DNA of 64,000 nt from JAJDIA01 sp031555145 (GCA_031555145.1 JAVBUR010000096.1:6393-70392); one strand, 5' to 3'. Shown: positions 24,896 through 34,772, counted from the stretch's first letter. Notes: generated from the letters alone by a model not told the origin. Translations and numbers: made by a program.

Positions 24896-27800
24896 TTACT
24901 CTTCATTATGCCGCAACACGGGACGGGCGCCTTTGGGTGTACCGGCATAGCACCACACGCCATTGGAGGCAAAGTCCCAGTTCTTGAAATTGGAGGCGGT
25001 TTTGAACTGTTCTTCCGTCAGTCGGCTGCCCTGATCACAGGAACCGGCATCGAGGTTGAGGATGTAGTTGTTGTGGTAGCGCTGCATCTTGGCTTTTCCG
25101 TCGGCAACAATAGCTTTTCCTCCCATATTCGCTCCGGCATAATAACACCGGTCGATATCCACATTCCAATCGGTCACCCCGGCTATACCGCCACGATCGC
25201 CTTTACTTCCCACTATCTTCATGGTATTGTAGCAATCAAAGATACCATAGTCCGACTTCACACTCTCCATCTTTCCCACGATACCACCTACCCGTGCATC
25301 ACTGTTACCGGAGACGGATATTTCGCCGGTATTGAAGCTATAATCTATACGGAGTTTCTGGTTGTCGCCTTTATCGTCGCCCATGCGTCCGACAATGCCA
25401 CCCACACTATAACAGGCATTGCCATCGACTGCTCCTGTGTTATGACAATACCAGATGGCAAGGTCGGAATGGCAACGTGCCAACACGCCTCCCACATTAC
25501 TATTGTCGCCTTTTCCGGCTGTTGTATTCCTAGACACAACAGCGCCCTCGTTGAACAAGTATTCTAAACGCTTGCAGTTCTTGTCGGCTATCAAGCCGAT
25601 ACAACCGCCTACCTGAGTGCTGCCGGAGATGGCACCCGTATTGGTACATCTCCGAAGCGTCTGTTCGCTGCCTGTCTGCGGATTACTGAGGTAGGCCACT
25701 AAGCCTGCCACCCTGCTTGCTCCTGTTACCGAGGCATGATTCTTACAATCCCGAAGCAGCGACTCGGTGCTGCCCAATGACTCCAGGAGTCCCACAATAC
25801 CGCCAACCTGGTCGCCACTGCCATGCACCGGCGAATAACTAAGGCATCCCGACAGTGCTATTTCCGACGAATACAAGGATGCCACCAGTCCACCTACATT
25901 ATTTATCCCGTGGATACCGTTCACACCCGACACCACACACCCCTTGAGGTGCGTTTTGACTCCCTTCTCCACTTTGCCAATCAGACCACCCACGTCAGTA
26001 GAGCCCGACACATGTCCGGTACTCTTCACGTTCGTCAGTGTCAGAGTGCTATTGTAGGCATAGCCCAGGATACCTCCGCATTGCGATATATTCAGATCGC
26101 CCTGCCGACCGATATGCCCATTGAAAAGCACCCGGCTGGTATCGCTCTGGATGCTAAATGATCCGTCGATAATGCTTCCGATCAATCCGCCAACCATGGA
26201 CGATCCTTCGACTGTCACAACTCCGAGGGATGCATCGTTGAGTTCCACCACTTTGCCCTGTCCCACCAGGCCGCCCACATGGTTGCCTGCTACAGTAATG
26301 TAGCCGGTCGATTCTACACTTTTCAACTGAAGGCTACTGGTAGAACAACCCACCAGGCCGCCTACATAGTTGCTTTCCACGTTCTTGCCCCCTACGAGGT
26401 TGGCATTGTTTGCCTCTTTCCGGTTCCCGGTGTTTTCGATCAACGTGGTAACTTCGGTCAAACCGATAACACCACCGGCATACGAGCCGGCAATATTGAT
26501 CTGACCATTCAGTCCGCATAGCGAATTGAGAATATGCAATACACCGAAACCTTTAGCCATACCGATCAGTCCGCCTAATTTCCCTTCCGTTGCGGTGAGA
26601 GAGGCATAACTTTCACATCTGTCCACGAGCGACGTCTCCTTTTCGGCACACAACAGCCCCACCAGTCCACCGGCATTGGCGGCCGCCTGAAGGGATATAT
26701 GGGTAACCTGATTGGCACCCACGGCGAGGTCGTTGACGCATTCGGTCATCTTCAGCGTGCCATCGGATTGTCCGACAATGCCACCGGCATTGGACTCTCT
26801 GGCCTCGATGCGATACCCCCGGTTGGTGCAACCAGTGAGCGATACCGTTCCTCTCACATTGCCCACGATACCACCGACTGCGTTTTGGGCAATCAGCTTA
26901 GTCGTACCGTCATTGCGACATTTCTCGATGGTGAGCGAAGTGGTGGAGCCTACTACTTCACCGGCAATACCACCCACACAATTGCCGGTCGCAGTAACAA
27001 GCAACTGGTCGGTCGAACAATTCTTCAGCAGTGAGCCCTGAAAGCTCCCTGCCACACCACCGATAGTATGTTCACCCGTAAAGGTGCTATTCTTTACCTT
27101 TACATCGAGGATTTCTACCCCTTCTTCCGCCAGTCCGCATACCGCCCCGATGTAACTGCTCTTTGCCGCATCGATCACAAACGACTGTATCGTCAGGTTC
27201 TTCACAGTGGCACCCTTCAGCAGTTGGGAAAACAGCCCCAGGTAATTAGCCGGTTCCGCATTTGCGCTACTTCCTGTTACTGTAGTGGTATAGGGATCGA
27301 GGAGATGCAGACCGTTTATCTCTTTCTTGTTGCCATCGTAATGCCCGGCAAACCCATAGGGAACTGATTTCACAAAGCCGATCGGCTGCCAGCCTTCTTC
27401 ACCCGGAGCCAGATCGTCATTATCGACCTTTATATGGGCCGTTTGCCTGAAATGACGATCCTGTCCCAGAGACAGGTCGTTTTCCACACAGGCACGCAGT
27501 GCGCGGAGGTCGTCAAAGTCGTCAATCATAAAAGGATCGTCTGCCGTACCTGCCGGAATCGGGTCGCCTTCATCTACCAACAGCTTCTCATACGCGTATG
27601 TAAGTTCCATCGTCGAAACCATACAATTAGTCAACAGGCCGTTGTCGCACTCCATTTTGAGAGGGAAGGTAAACAGCAGGCCGTTGCGCCGTGCCTGATA
27701 CGTCTGATACAGACCTTCCTTATAGGCAAATTTCTCCGGGATATAAAAAATGAGGCAATTCTTTTTCCTGGTATCCCGCTCAATACGTATGTTGCTGATC

Positions 27801-28015
27801 GACCGGTCGCTCATATTCATCAATCGCATATCCACCTGATCGGCAACTGTAAGCAGGCTGTCCAGATCCTGTGCCACTTCGAGGTGAAAAACGGTATAAA
27901 CCGTACCATCTCCGGCCGTATAGGATTCTTTCAACGGATGTATTTCATCATCACTCGAACAACCGGCCCATCCCAGTACCAAGGCTGCCAACAATAGGAA
28001 ATGTATCTTTTTCAT
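24896..28015 (-). CDS. GLUG-repeat surface lipoprotein (type B2)
   Basis: 1039-residue paralogue of type B1. The signal peptide ends LVLGWAGCSSDDE, a strong surface-lipoprotein signal. The N domain (TVYTVFHLEVAQDLD, TRKKNCLIFYIPEKF) matches B1 at roughly half its positions by eye. About twenty GLUG-type motifs (CVGGIAGEVV, YAGGVIGLTE, HVGGLVGQGK, QVGGCIGLIA) occur in the same order as in B1, and individual linker words are kept, such as SSMVGGL and CNTGAI-type turns. The C terminus VWCYAGTPKGARPVLRHNEE also matches. It starts 27 bases after A2, so A2-B2 is an operon. Divergence shows the two pairs are old duplicates or separate acquisitions. Function is unknown. Confidence 0.85.
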   Translation of the reverse strand: MKKIHFLLLAALVLGWAGCSSDDEIHPLKESYTAGDGTVYTVFHLEVAQDLDSLLTVADQVDMRLMNMSDRSISNIRIERDTRKKNCLIFYIPEKFAYKEGLYQTYQARRNGLLFTFPLKMECDNGLLTNCMVSTMELTYAYEKLLVDEGDPIPAGTADDPFMIDDFDDLRALRACVENDLSLGQDRHFRQTAHIKVDNDDLAPGEEGWQPIGFVKSVPYGFAGHYDGNKKEINGLHLLDPYTTTVTGSSANAEPANYLGLFSQLLKGATVKNLTIQSFVIDAAKSSYIGAVCGLAEEGVEILDVKVKNSTFTGEHTIGGVAGSFQGSLLKNCSTDQLLVTATGNCVGGIAGEVVGSTTSLTIEKCRNDGTTKLIAQNAVGGIVGNVRGTVSLTGCTNRGYRIEARESNAGGIVGQSDGTLKMTECVNDLAVGANQVTHISLQAAANAGGLVGLLCAEKETSLVDRCESYASLTATEGKLGGLIGMAKGFGVLHILNSLCGLNGQINIAGSYAGGVIGLTEVTTLIENTGNRKEANNANLVGGKNVESNYVGGLVGCSTSSLQLKSVESTGYITVAGNHVGGLVGQGKVVELNDASLGVVTVEGSSMVGGLIGSIIDGSFSIQSDTSRVLFNGHIGRQGDLNISQCGGILGYAYNSTLTLTNVKSTGHVSGSTDVGGLIGKVEKGVKTHLKGCVVSGVNGIHGINNVGGLVASLYSSEIALSGCLSYSPVHGSGDQVGGIVGLLESLGSTESLLRDCKNHASVTGASRVAGLVAYLSNPQTGSEQTLRRCTNTGAISGSTQVGGCIGLIADKNCKRLEYLFNEGAVVSRNTTAGKGDNSNVGGVLARCHSDLAIWYCHNTGAVDGNACYSVGGIVGRMGDDKGDNQKLRIDYSFNTGEISVSGNSDARVGGIVGKMESVKSDYGIFDCYNTMKIVGSKGDRGGIAGVTDWNVDIDRCYYAGANMGGKAIVADGKAKMQRYHNNYILNLDAGSCDQGSRLTEEQFKTASNFKNWDFASNGVWCYAGTPKGARPVLRHNEE

Positions 28016-28042
28016 TCTTTCTTTATTTCTGTTGATTCATGC

Positions 28043-30928
28043 TCATTTTAAGAAAACCGATTTGCCGGTATGCGTAGGATAGCCCTGTTGCTCCAGTGTC
28101 CAATACCTCGCATCGAGGAAGCCTTTGTATGTTTTCGGATCTTTCAGTTCGGTGTCTGAATAACCAAAGTGAAAGAGTCCATTCTTTTCGTCGCGATAAT
28201 ACACCTCGCAGTCGTTGTTCGACTTGGGTGTCCATTGGCTACCATAAACAGGACTCTTCCATATAGCATAGTTCACCGTACTCTTTATTTGTATCTCAGC
28301 GCCCAGATATCCGGTAATGCCTGCCTGAAACAAACTGTGTTCCGTTAACTGATCGCCCGTATTGTAGCAATTACCGATCGCGCCGAAATCGTTCAACATA
28401 CCTGTAATACCACCGGCATACACATTTCCGTCGAGAATATCCAAGTCTCCCTGGTTGTAGGATTGTTCGACCACAGAAGCATTCTCTTCATAATTCTGCA
28501 CGGTGGAGGCAATGCTCAATGATCCGCCCACAGTACCTACCACCACACCGGCTACAGTGGCAGTAACAGCCAACGCCGTACCAGCCGTAGCCACTGTTGT
28601 AACGGCCAGCGCCACAATACTCAGTCCGGTCATGATACCATTGGCTATACGCATGGCTTGAAGATGTTCTTGTTTTTCTTTCACCTTAGCCTTGTATCGT
28701 TCTTCTTTGCAATCATGTACCGCGCCGTTCACTGCCCTGAATATACTGTCGTTTGTTTGCATCTCCCGGGCAAAGGACTGTTGCGACAAGGCGAGTTTTT
28801 GATTCATGTCGGCATAAGACGGATGCTGAAGGCTGAATGTGCTCAGTTTGCTGTCAAACAAACGTTGTTTTTCTTCCGCCACGTCATTAATAGCCATCCT
28901 GAATCGACTGGCCAGGGCCTCTTTGTCTACCGCCGGCCGTTTCCGTTCTTCAGGATGCCAGGCGCGATAAACATCAAGAGCATACACTCCGCTTATAGCT
29001 ATCGTAATCCCATATTCCATCACCGTAGCGATCACCAACCGCGACTCCTGCACGCCATTCACCACCCGTTGGGCACAATAAAGCTGGTCAATGGTTGAAA
29101 AAAGAGGACCCACCACCATTGTAATGGCAGTAAAGATAATATTCACCCAATCTTCCGGCGATAAGTCACGATGAACGCCCAGCATACCCGCCACACCACC
29201 GGCCGCACCCTTACCACCGGTATGTTTGATCAGTCCGAAGTTACCACAATAATGGATTGCCAGGTTATTGCCCGAATGGCCGATAATGCCCCCTATCACA
29301 GCGTTATCTTCCGTCGTGGATATTGTACCGAAATTATGGCAACCCACCACCTGGCTGAAATAAGACAGCGCACTTACGCCACCTACATACAACGCACCGC
29401 TCACATGGCCCGTGTTCAAGCAGTTTTGAGCCACCATCACTGAAGATACTCCTATCAGGCCGCCGGCGTTTGTTTTACTAGCCAATACCCGGGCGGTATT
29501 GATACACGCATTCAGGAAAGCCTGTGTTTCACCGGCCACCCCTCCGATCATTTTGGTTCCTTTTATTTCGCCTTTATTGATACAGCCATTCAGCATTGCC
29601 ATGCCATAGGTAGCTTTGGTACCTTCCTTCTCATTTTCCATTTCGAGCACGGTAGAACCCAACACACCTCCCACGCCACGACCGCCAGTGACTGTTCCCT
29701 GGTTGGTGCAGATCGTGAAAATACCTGTTCCGGCCGAACCGGCAATACCCCCAACGCCTTTCGTCAAACCATCTTGCGGACAGTTGATGTCGCCGGTATT
29801 CAGTGCGCTCATCATCACCAGCGTGTCGGCAGCACCTACCAACCCGCCAATACCGGAGATGATATTTTCTTGCCAATCGGCATTCACGGTTCCCTTGTTT
29901 TCGCAGCTATCCGTCAGGATCGACGACGAATAGACGCCAATGCCCACCAATCCGCCTGCACCGATAGACGACTGCACGGTAGCCATGTTGGAACAGTTGT
30001 GCAACTGCAACATCGTTGACTGGTCGACACTGCCCACCAAACCGCCCATGCCTACTTTACCGGTCACCACACCTCCCGTTACCTTACAGTTCCACACCTC
30101 GGTGCAAAAGCGAGAAGCCCCTTCGGTGATCGCTACGCCCAGCAGGCAACCCGAATATCCATCGGCTGCTATCTGCGGGTTCGTAAAGGTTATATTGCGA
30201 AATGTGGCGCCCAGCGAATAGCCAAACAAACCTTTCCCGATAAGGGTAAGCGTACTGATCCACAGGTTCTGTATCTGGTATCCCGCACCGTCGTATGTGC
30301 CACAGAAAGGACTGTTCGGACGCGAAGCAATCGGCTCCCATCCGGTCGAATAATCCTGAACGGCCAGGTTAAGCGATTTTTCCTGCCGGAAATACATCCC
30401 GGCAAAGGTATATCTTTTGTCACTGTTCACCCACTTCTTCAGTCGGTTCAAGTCTTTCGGGGAAGTGATCAGGAAGGGATCTTCTTCCGTTCCACTGCCG
30501 TAAAATTCAAACTCATCATTGTAGGAGCCGGTCTCTTCCATATCGCCTTTGGTGATAGCAATCGTCATACCCATACCTACTTCATAGTCCGGATCGCCAT
30601 TGCCGGGATGACAAATTGCACTCAACAACATAAAGCGTCCATCCGGCAAACCGTTCTTCAACCGGAAACGCAGGTAGTTGCCAAAGCGGGCAAAGGATGT
30701 TTCTTCTTCAAAAATGGTTTGCGAATCAAGGTCTTTGATCTCGAGTGTGATGGAAGTGGCCAGCAATTCTTTGATATCCCGTTTCAACTCTATCTCGGTT
30801 AGCGTGATTTCTCCAACCGGACGCTCCGGAGTTTCCAACTCCGGTCTTTCATCACTACATCCGGTAATCCACAAACAGGCAAACAAACAAGAAAACAGCG
30901 AGAGGTGCTGTACATACCTTTTCATCAT
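28043..30928 (-). CDS. GLUG-repeat surface lipoprotein with helical membrane-like insert (type A2)
   Basis: 961-residue paralogue of type A1. The signal peptide ends CLWITGCSDERPE. The N domain (ITLTEIELKRDIKELL, ETSFARFGNYLRFRL) matches A1. About eleven GLUG-type motifs (GAGGLVGIGV, GIGGLVGAAD, VIGGIIGHSG) precede an insert at about residues 605-810 with a hydrophobic segment near 630-655, a long charged helical stretch, and a second hydrophobic glycine/alanine-rich segment near 765-800 (TVATAGTALAVTATVAGVVV). Two GLUG motifs and a C-terminal cap (YWTLEQQGYPTHTG) follow. The insert sits at the same place as in A1 although its sequence is less conserved than the repeats. An ATG doublet starts the gene. 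Upstream lies the shared element at 30973-31052. Confidence 0.85.
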   Translation of the reverse strand: MMKRYVQHLSLFSCLFACLWITGCSDERPELETPERPVGEITLTEIELKRDIKELLATSITLEIKDLDSQTIFEEETSFARFGNYLRFRLKNGLPDGRFMLLSAICHPGNGDPDYEVGMGMTIAITKGDMEETGSYNDEFEFYGSGTEEDPFLITSPKDLNRLKKWVNSDKRYTFAGMYFRQEKSLNLAVQDYSTGWEPIASRPNSPFCGTYDGAGYQIQNLWISTLTLIGKGLFGYSLGATFRNITFTNPQIAADGYSGCLLGVAITEGASRFCTEVWNCKVTGGVVTGKVGMGGLVGSVDQSTMLQLHNCSNMATVQSSIGAGGLVGIGVYSSSILTDSCENKGTVNADWQENIISGIGGLVGAADTLVMMSALNTGDINCPQDGLTKGVGGIAGSAGTGIFTICTNQGTVTGGRGVGGVLGSTVLEMENEKEGTKATYGMAMLNGCINKGEIKGTKMIGGVAGETQAFLNACINTARVLASKTNAGGLIGVSSVMVAQNCLNTGHVSGALYVGGVSALSYFSQVVGCHNFGTISTTEDNAVIGGIIGHSGNNLAIHYCGNFGLIKHTGGKGAAGGVAGMLGVHRDLSPEDWVNIIFTAITMVVGPLFSTIDQLYCAQRVVNGVQESRLVIATVMEYGITIAISGVYALDVYRAWHPEERKRPAVDKEALASRFRMAINDVAEEKQRLFDSKLSTFSLQHPSYADMNQKLALSQQSFAREMQTNDSIFRAVNGAVHDCKEERYKAKVKEKQEHLQAMRIANGIMTGLSIVALAVTTVATAGTALAVTATVAGVVVGTVGGSLSIASTVQNYEENASVVEQSYNQGDLDILDGNVYAGGITGMLNDFGAIGNCYNTGDQLTEHSLFQAGITGYLGAEIQIKSTVNYAIWKSPVYGSQWTPKSNNDCEVYYRDEKNGLFHFGYSDTELKDPKTYKGFLDARYWTLEQQGYPTHTGKSVFLK

Positions 30929-30972
30929 ATCACTTCTTTATACTTTAGTTACCCTTTCACATGAGAGGGTAA

Positions 30973-31052
30973 CCACTAAACCCGAGAAACCGGCAAATGT
31001 TCGCAAAAATGATTCCTGATTCGTAAAAAAGCGACCTACAGGTTCGTAAAAC
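30973..31052 (-). promoter_or_regulatory. Upstream control element of the second GLUG gene pair
   Basis: On the minus strand GGGTTTAGTGG (30973-30983) ends 44 bases before the A2 start, as in the first pair. Upstream are three TTTTACGAA-like sites starting (plus-strand TTCG) at 31000, 31020 and 31043; the middle one continues TCAGGAATC, matching the 16281-16322 repeats. Between element and gene lies an inverted repeat GTTACCCT...AGGGTAAC. Confidence 0.6.
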
Positions 31053-31130
31053 TCATAATTGCCTATATCATAGCCATGTATTGAGAGACTCAGCCAACGC
31101 CGCACTCCGTCGCCGCATCAACTACCTGCT

Positions 31131-31165
31131 AAAAGAAAAGGCCACCAAAGACCTGCCTGGTGGCC
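31131..31165 (-). terminator. Terminator of the hydroxyproline dehydratase operon
   Basis: GGCCACCA (31140-31147) and TGGTGGCC (31158-31165) form a perfect 8-bp stem. On the minus strand it is followed by TTTTCTTTT. It lies 30 bases past the stop of the activase gene. Confidence 0.75.
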
Positions 31166-31195
31166 AAATGATCATTTATGAACGCCCTAAGGGGA

Positions 31196-32101
31196 TCAGC
31201 CTCCCATCCTGGCTGAGATGCCGCAGGCGGTCAGGGCGTCGAGCCATCGGGCCTGGGTCGCTTCGGAGGGGGGCGACATGGGATAGGCAGCCGGGTTGTA
31301 GATGGTGCCCAGTTTCTCGTGCTTGCCCCGGCCGATGTCGTGGTAGGGCAGGAGGTGGACGGTCTGCTCTTTCCGCGGAAGGGAGGAAAGGAATTGAACG
31401 GTCTCTGCCAGGTTCTCGTCGTCGCTGTTCACGCCGTCGATCAGGGGGATGCGGATAGTAAAAGGCTTACCCGCTTCGGCCAACAGGCGGATGTTGAGCA
31501 GGATACGTTCGTTAGGAACACCACAGTAGAGGCGGTGCTTGTCTGAATCCATGTGTTTGAGGTCGACGAGGAAGAGGTCGGTCTCGGTCATCACCTCCTC
31601 TACCCGATCGGATTTGGCAAAGAGGGTGGTATCTACGGCACGGTGGATGCCCAGGCGACCGCAACGGCGCAGCAGTTCCATCAACACGTCGGGATAGAGC
31701 AACGGTTCGCCACCGCAGAAGGTAACGCCTCCCTCCGACCGGTCCATAAAGACGGTCTCTTTTTCGATCTCCTGCATCAGGTAGTCGACCGAGAGATCAT
31801 TGCCCGACATCTCCGTCGCCAGCGTGGGACAGACGTCGGCGCAACGGCCGCAGACGTCGCAGCGCGTGGCATCAATGGTAATGCCGTCTGCCGTCAGGGA
31901 GAGTGCACCCTGTGGACAAGCCGTCACACAGGCGCTGCACCCGATACATTTCTTGCGGGTGTACATCCGCTCTCTCCGGGGAGAGATCCCTTCCGGGTTA
32001 TGGCACCAGACACACGAGAGCGGGCATCCTTTCATAAAGAGTGTGATCCGGATGCCCGGCCCGTCGTTTATCGCATATCGTTTGATATCAAATGTCAGCA
32101 T
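31196..32101 (-). CDS. Glycyl radical enzyme activating enzyme (radical SAM)
   Basis: Uses S-adenosylmethionine and a reduced [4Fe-4S] cluster to place the glycyl radical on the partner enzyme encoded just upstream. The radical SAM motif is GCPLSCVWCHNP (CxxxCxxC, residues 26-33). Two extra ferredoxin-like cluster motifs follow, CIGCSACVTACP and CDVCGRCADVCP, typical of activases for choline lyase, glycerol dehydratase and hydroxyproline dehydratase but absent from pyruvate formate-lyase activase of E. coli. GGVTFCGGEPL is the usual SAM-binding GGE region. Length is 301 residues. It begins 16 bases after the dehydratase gene, and a terminator follows. Confidence 0.93.
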   Translation of the reverse strand: MLTFDIKRYAINDGPGIRITLFMKGCPLSCVWCHNPEGISPRRERMYTRKKCIGCSACVTACPQGALSLTADGITIDATRCDVCGRCADVCPTLATEMSGNDLSVDYLMQEIEKETVFMDRSEGGVTFCGGEPLLYPDVLMELLRRCGRLGIHRAVDTTLFAKSDRVEEVMTETDLFLVDLKHMDSDKHRLYCGVPNERILLNIRLLAEAGKPFTIRIPLIDGVNSDDENLAETVQFLSSLPRKEQTVHLLPYHDIGRGKHEKLGTIYNPAAYPMSPPSEATQARWLDALTACGISARMGG

Positions 32102-32117
32102 GTTCAGCTATCCGGCA

Positions 32118-34535
32118 TCAGAATGATTCCTGTTCCGTGCGGGCGATCACATCGGCCTGCAAGTCGGCATTCATATCGTTGAAATAGTCGCTGTATCCGG
32201 CTACGCGCACCAGCAGGTCGCGGTATTCTTCGGGAGTTTCCTGTGCTTTGTGTAGCGTTTCCGAATCGACGATATTGAACTGGATATGGTGTCCCCCCAG
32301 GGAGAAGTAGCTGCGGATCAGACCTGCCAACTTGGCGATATCTTCTTCACCCCGGAGCAGACTCGGCATAAAGCGTTGGTTGAGCAGCGTACCCCCACTC
32401 TTCACCTGGTCGAGCTTGCCGAGCGACTTCACGACGGCCGACGGTCCGTGGGTATCCGCACCGTGCGAGGGCGAAGTACCGTCGGAGATGGCCTTACCCG
32501 CCAACCGTCCGTTGGGCGTGGCATTCATCACCTTACCGAAATAGACGTGGCAGGTAGTGGAGAGCATATTGAGGTGGAAACATTCGCCTTTGGTATTGGG
32601 ACGGCCTTCGATGGCGTCGTACAGGTCGTCGTATACACGGACGGCGATCGAGTCGGCATACGGGTCGTCGTTACCGAAGAACGGCGTACGGTTAAGGATC
32701 GTTTGCCGCATGGCTTCCATACCGTCGAAGTTGCTGTCCGTAGCGTAGAGCATGGCCTCCATGGTGAAGGTCTTGTCTTCGTAGACATGCTTCTTCAGGG
32801 CGCAGAGGCTGTCGGTGATGGTACCGAGGCCGGTACACTGGATATAGGTCGTGTTGTAGCGCGGGCCGGCATTGTAATAGTCCTTACCCTTGGCGATACA
32901 GTCGTCGATATAGAGCGAGAGGAAGGTAGCCGGGGCATACTTGGCAAACATCCGGTCGATATAGTTGCTCACGCGCACTTTCATATCCACAAAGTGGTCG
33001 AGCTGACGGAGGAAAGCGGCGTAGAGGGTTTCAAAATCGGCAAACGTACGAGGGTCGCCTGTTTCGAGGCCTACCTTGAGGCCGGATACGGGATCGACAC
33101 CATTATGCAATGTTACTTCGAGAATCTTCGGCACATTCAGGTAGCCGGTCAATACGTAGGCTTCCTTTCCAAAGGCCCCCACTTCGATACAACCGCTGCA
33201 ACCGCCTTCGCGGGCATCCGTAATAGACTTGCCCTGGCGCATTAACTCCTGGATATACACATCGGGGTTGAAGACCGACGGATAACCGTGTCCCTGGCGG
33301 ATCACCTTGCAACCGGTGCGCAGGAAGCGTTCCGGCGTACGGCTGCTGATATGGATCGCGCTACCGGGCTGGAGGATATGAAGATCTTCGATCACTTCGA
33401 GCATGATATAGGACACTTCGCTCACGCCGTCGCTGCCATCGGCTTTGACACCACCGATATTGAGGTTGGTGAAGTCGTTGTACGTACCGCTTTCCTTGGC
33501 GGTGATACCTACCTTGGGAGGCGCCGTATGGTTGTTTACCTTGATAAAGAAGCACGACATCAGTTCGCGGGCATCATCGTGAGTCAGCGTACCGGCAGCC
33601 TTTTCCTTTTCATAGAAGGGAGCTAGGTGCTGGTCGAAATGGCCGGGATTCATCGCATCCCAACCATTCAGTTCGGTGATGGTGCCGAGGTGTACGAACC
33701 AGTAGGCCTGGATGGCTTCCCAATAGGTACGCGGAGCGTGGGCGGGTACCCACCGGCAAATCTCGGCGATCTTGCGCAGTTCGGCGGCACGCTTCGGGTC
33801 GGCTTCTTTGGTAGCCATTTCTTCGGCGAGGTCGGCATGACGTTCGGCAAAGATGATAGCGGCGTCGCACGAGATCGACATGGCGGTCAGTTCTTCCTGC
33901 TTGTCGGTGGCCTCGGGGTCGTTCGCGAAATCGAGCGAAGCCAGGTGGGCAGCGATCTGTTCCTTCAGGTCGAGCAGACCGTATTTATACAACTTGCCGT
34001 CGAGCGAGGTATGCCCCGGGGCGCGTTGTTCCATGAATTCGGTAAACATCCCCATCTCGTAGGCTGTCTTCCACTCTTCGGGTACGTGGTTGAAGATGCG
34101 TTCGCGCTGGGTGCGTCCTTCCCAGTACGGGATCACCTCACGGGCGTAGGTTTCGATATCTTCTTCCGAAATGGTATAGCGCTGCAATTCACGGGTGTTG
34201 AGGATATGGAGGTCTTCCACACTGTGGCAGGTCAGTTCGGGGAAGGTAGGGACTGCTTTGGGAGCCGGTCCGCGTTCGCCCACGATCAACTCGTCGGCAC
34301 CGATATAGATCGTCTTCTGCTTGCATATTTCGAGGAAGTTCAACGCCCGGAGCACGGGGATAGGATACTTCCCATAGTTTTCCTTGTAGAAACGGGTCTC
34401 GATCAGCGCACGCTCGATCGAAAGGGAGGGTTCGGCTTCGAACGTCTGTTTGCGCAGGCGTTTGATACGGTCGTTCATACCGAAAGCATTCGGCCGGCAG
34501 CTTATGTTCAAATCATCAGCATTTGAGGTACACAT
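32118..34535 (-). CDS. hypD: Glycyl radical enzyme, probable trans-4-hydroxy-L-proline dehydratase
   Basis: Oxygen-sensitive cytoplasmic radical enzyme predicted to dehydrate trans-4-hydroxyproline to pyrroline-5-carboxylate, which a reductase turns to proline. The glycyl radical loop near the C terminus reads RVAGYSDYF (about residue 780). The thiyl Cys lies in REGGCSGCIEVGAFGKEAY near residue 446, and YVLTGYLNVPKILEVTLHNG follows, a pattern I recall from HypD and not from pyruvate formate-lyase or choline lyase (GCVEP). The 805-residue length fits. Alternative: another dehydratase subclass. The activase gene is 16 bases downstream. A long leader with a possible attenuator precedes it. An in-frame ATG 19 codons in (34478) is a possible alternative start. 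Confidence 0.85.
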   Translation of the reverse strand: MCTSNADDLNISCRPNAFGMNDRIKRLRKQTFEAEPSLSIERALIETRFYKENYGKYPIPVLRALNFLEICKQKTIYIGADELIVGERGPAPKAVPTFPELTCHSVEDLHILNTRELQRYTISEEDIETYAREVIPYWEGRTQRERIFNHVPEEWKTAYEMGMFTEFMEQRAPGHTSLDGKLYKYGLLDLKEQIAAHLASLDFANDPEATDKQEELTAMSISCDAAIIFAERHADLAEEMATKEADPKRAAELRKIAEICRWVPAHAPRTYWEAIQAYWFVHLGTITELNGWDAMNPGHFDQHLAPFYEKEKAAGTLTHDDARELMSCFFIKVNNHTAPPKVGITAKESGTYNDFTNLNIGGVKADGSDGVSEVSYIMLEVIEDLHILQPGSAIHISSRTPERFLRTGCKVIRQGHGYPSVFNPDVYIQELMRQGKSITDAREGGCSGCIEVGAFGKEAYVLTGYLNVPKILEVTLHNGVDPVSGLKVGLETGDPRTFADFETLYAAFLRQLDHFVDMKVRVSNYIDRMFAKYAPATFLSLYIDDCIAKGKDYYNAGPRYNTTYIQCTGLGTITDSLCALKKHVYEDKTFTMEAMLYATDSNFDGMEAMRQTILNRTPFFGNDDPYADSIAVRVYDDLYDAIEGRPNTKGECFHLNMLSTTCHVYFGKVMNATPNGRLAGKAISDGTSPSHGADTHGPSAVVKSLGKLDQVKSGGTLLNQRFMPSLLRGEEDIAKLAGLIRSYFSLGGHHIQFNIVDSETLHKAQETPEEYRDLLVRVAGYSDYFNDMNADLQADVIARTEQESF

Positions 34536-34611
34536 AGTTATCTGGATGTATTAAGGAGACACACCCGAAGGCATATCCTGATTGTTATACGATATTGTTA
34601 TAAGAATGTAG

Positions 34612-34693
34612 GAAGAAAAAAAGAGAAGCCCGGATACAACCGACCGTTGCATCCCGGACTCAATTGCTTCAGAGATAGAACATCAAGCAATTG
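34612..34693 (-). ncRNA. Structured leader of hypD: hairpin followed by terminator-like hairpin
   Basis: Read on the minus strand, CAATTGCTT (34685-34693) pairs perfectly with AAGCAATTG (34661-34669). Next, a stem of about eleven pairs (34630-34657, including one G.U pair and one bulge) around GGUCG is followed by UUCUCUUUUUUU. The promoter at 34741-34772 lies upstream, so hypD transcripts would pass through both hairpins before the start codon at 34535. It could be an attenuator, a riboswitch-like leader or a separate small RNA of about 120 bases. The T tract is interrupted, so termination strength is uncertain. Confidence 0.5.
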
Positions 34694-34740
34694 AAAAGGC
34701 GTCTGTAACCTTTAATAAGCATGGTATAGTATTATGTGCA

Positions 34741-34772
34741 CAAACATAGCGACTTTCTCTGACCGAACAAAA
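34741..34772 (-). promoter_or_regulatory. Promoter of the hypD leader transcript
   Basis: TTTTG (34768-34772), 19 bases, then TATGTTTG (34741-34748) on the minus strand: an ideal Bacteroidetes promoter about 205 bases upstream of the hypD start. Confidence 0.7.

Noticed and set aside
31081..31458. A plus-strand frame starting MRDSANAALRRRINYL
   Set aside because: It crosses the terminator hairpin of the hydroxyproline dehydratase operon and then the activase gene antisense; the later residues are Arg-rich shadow sequence.
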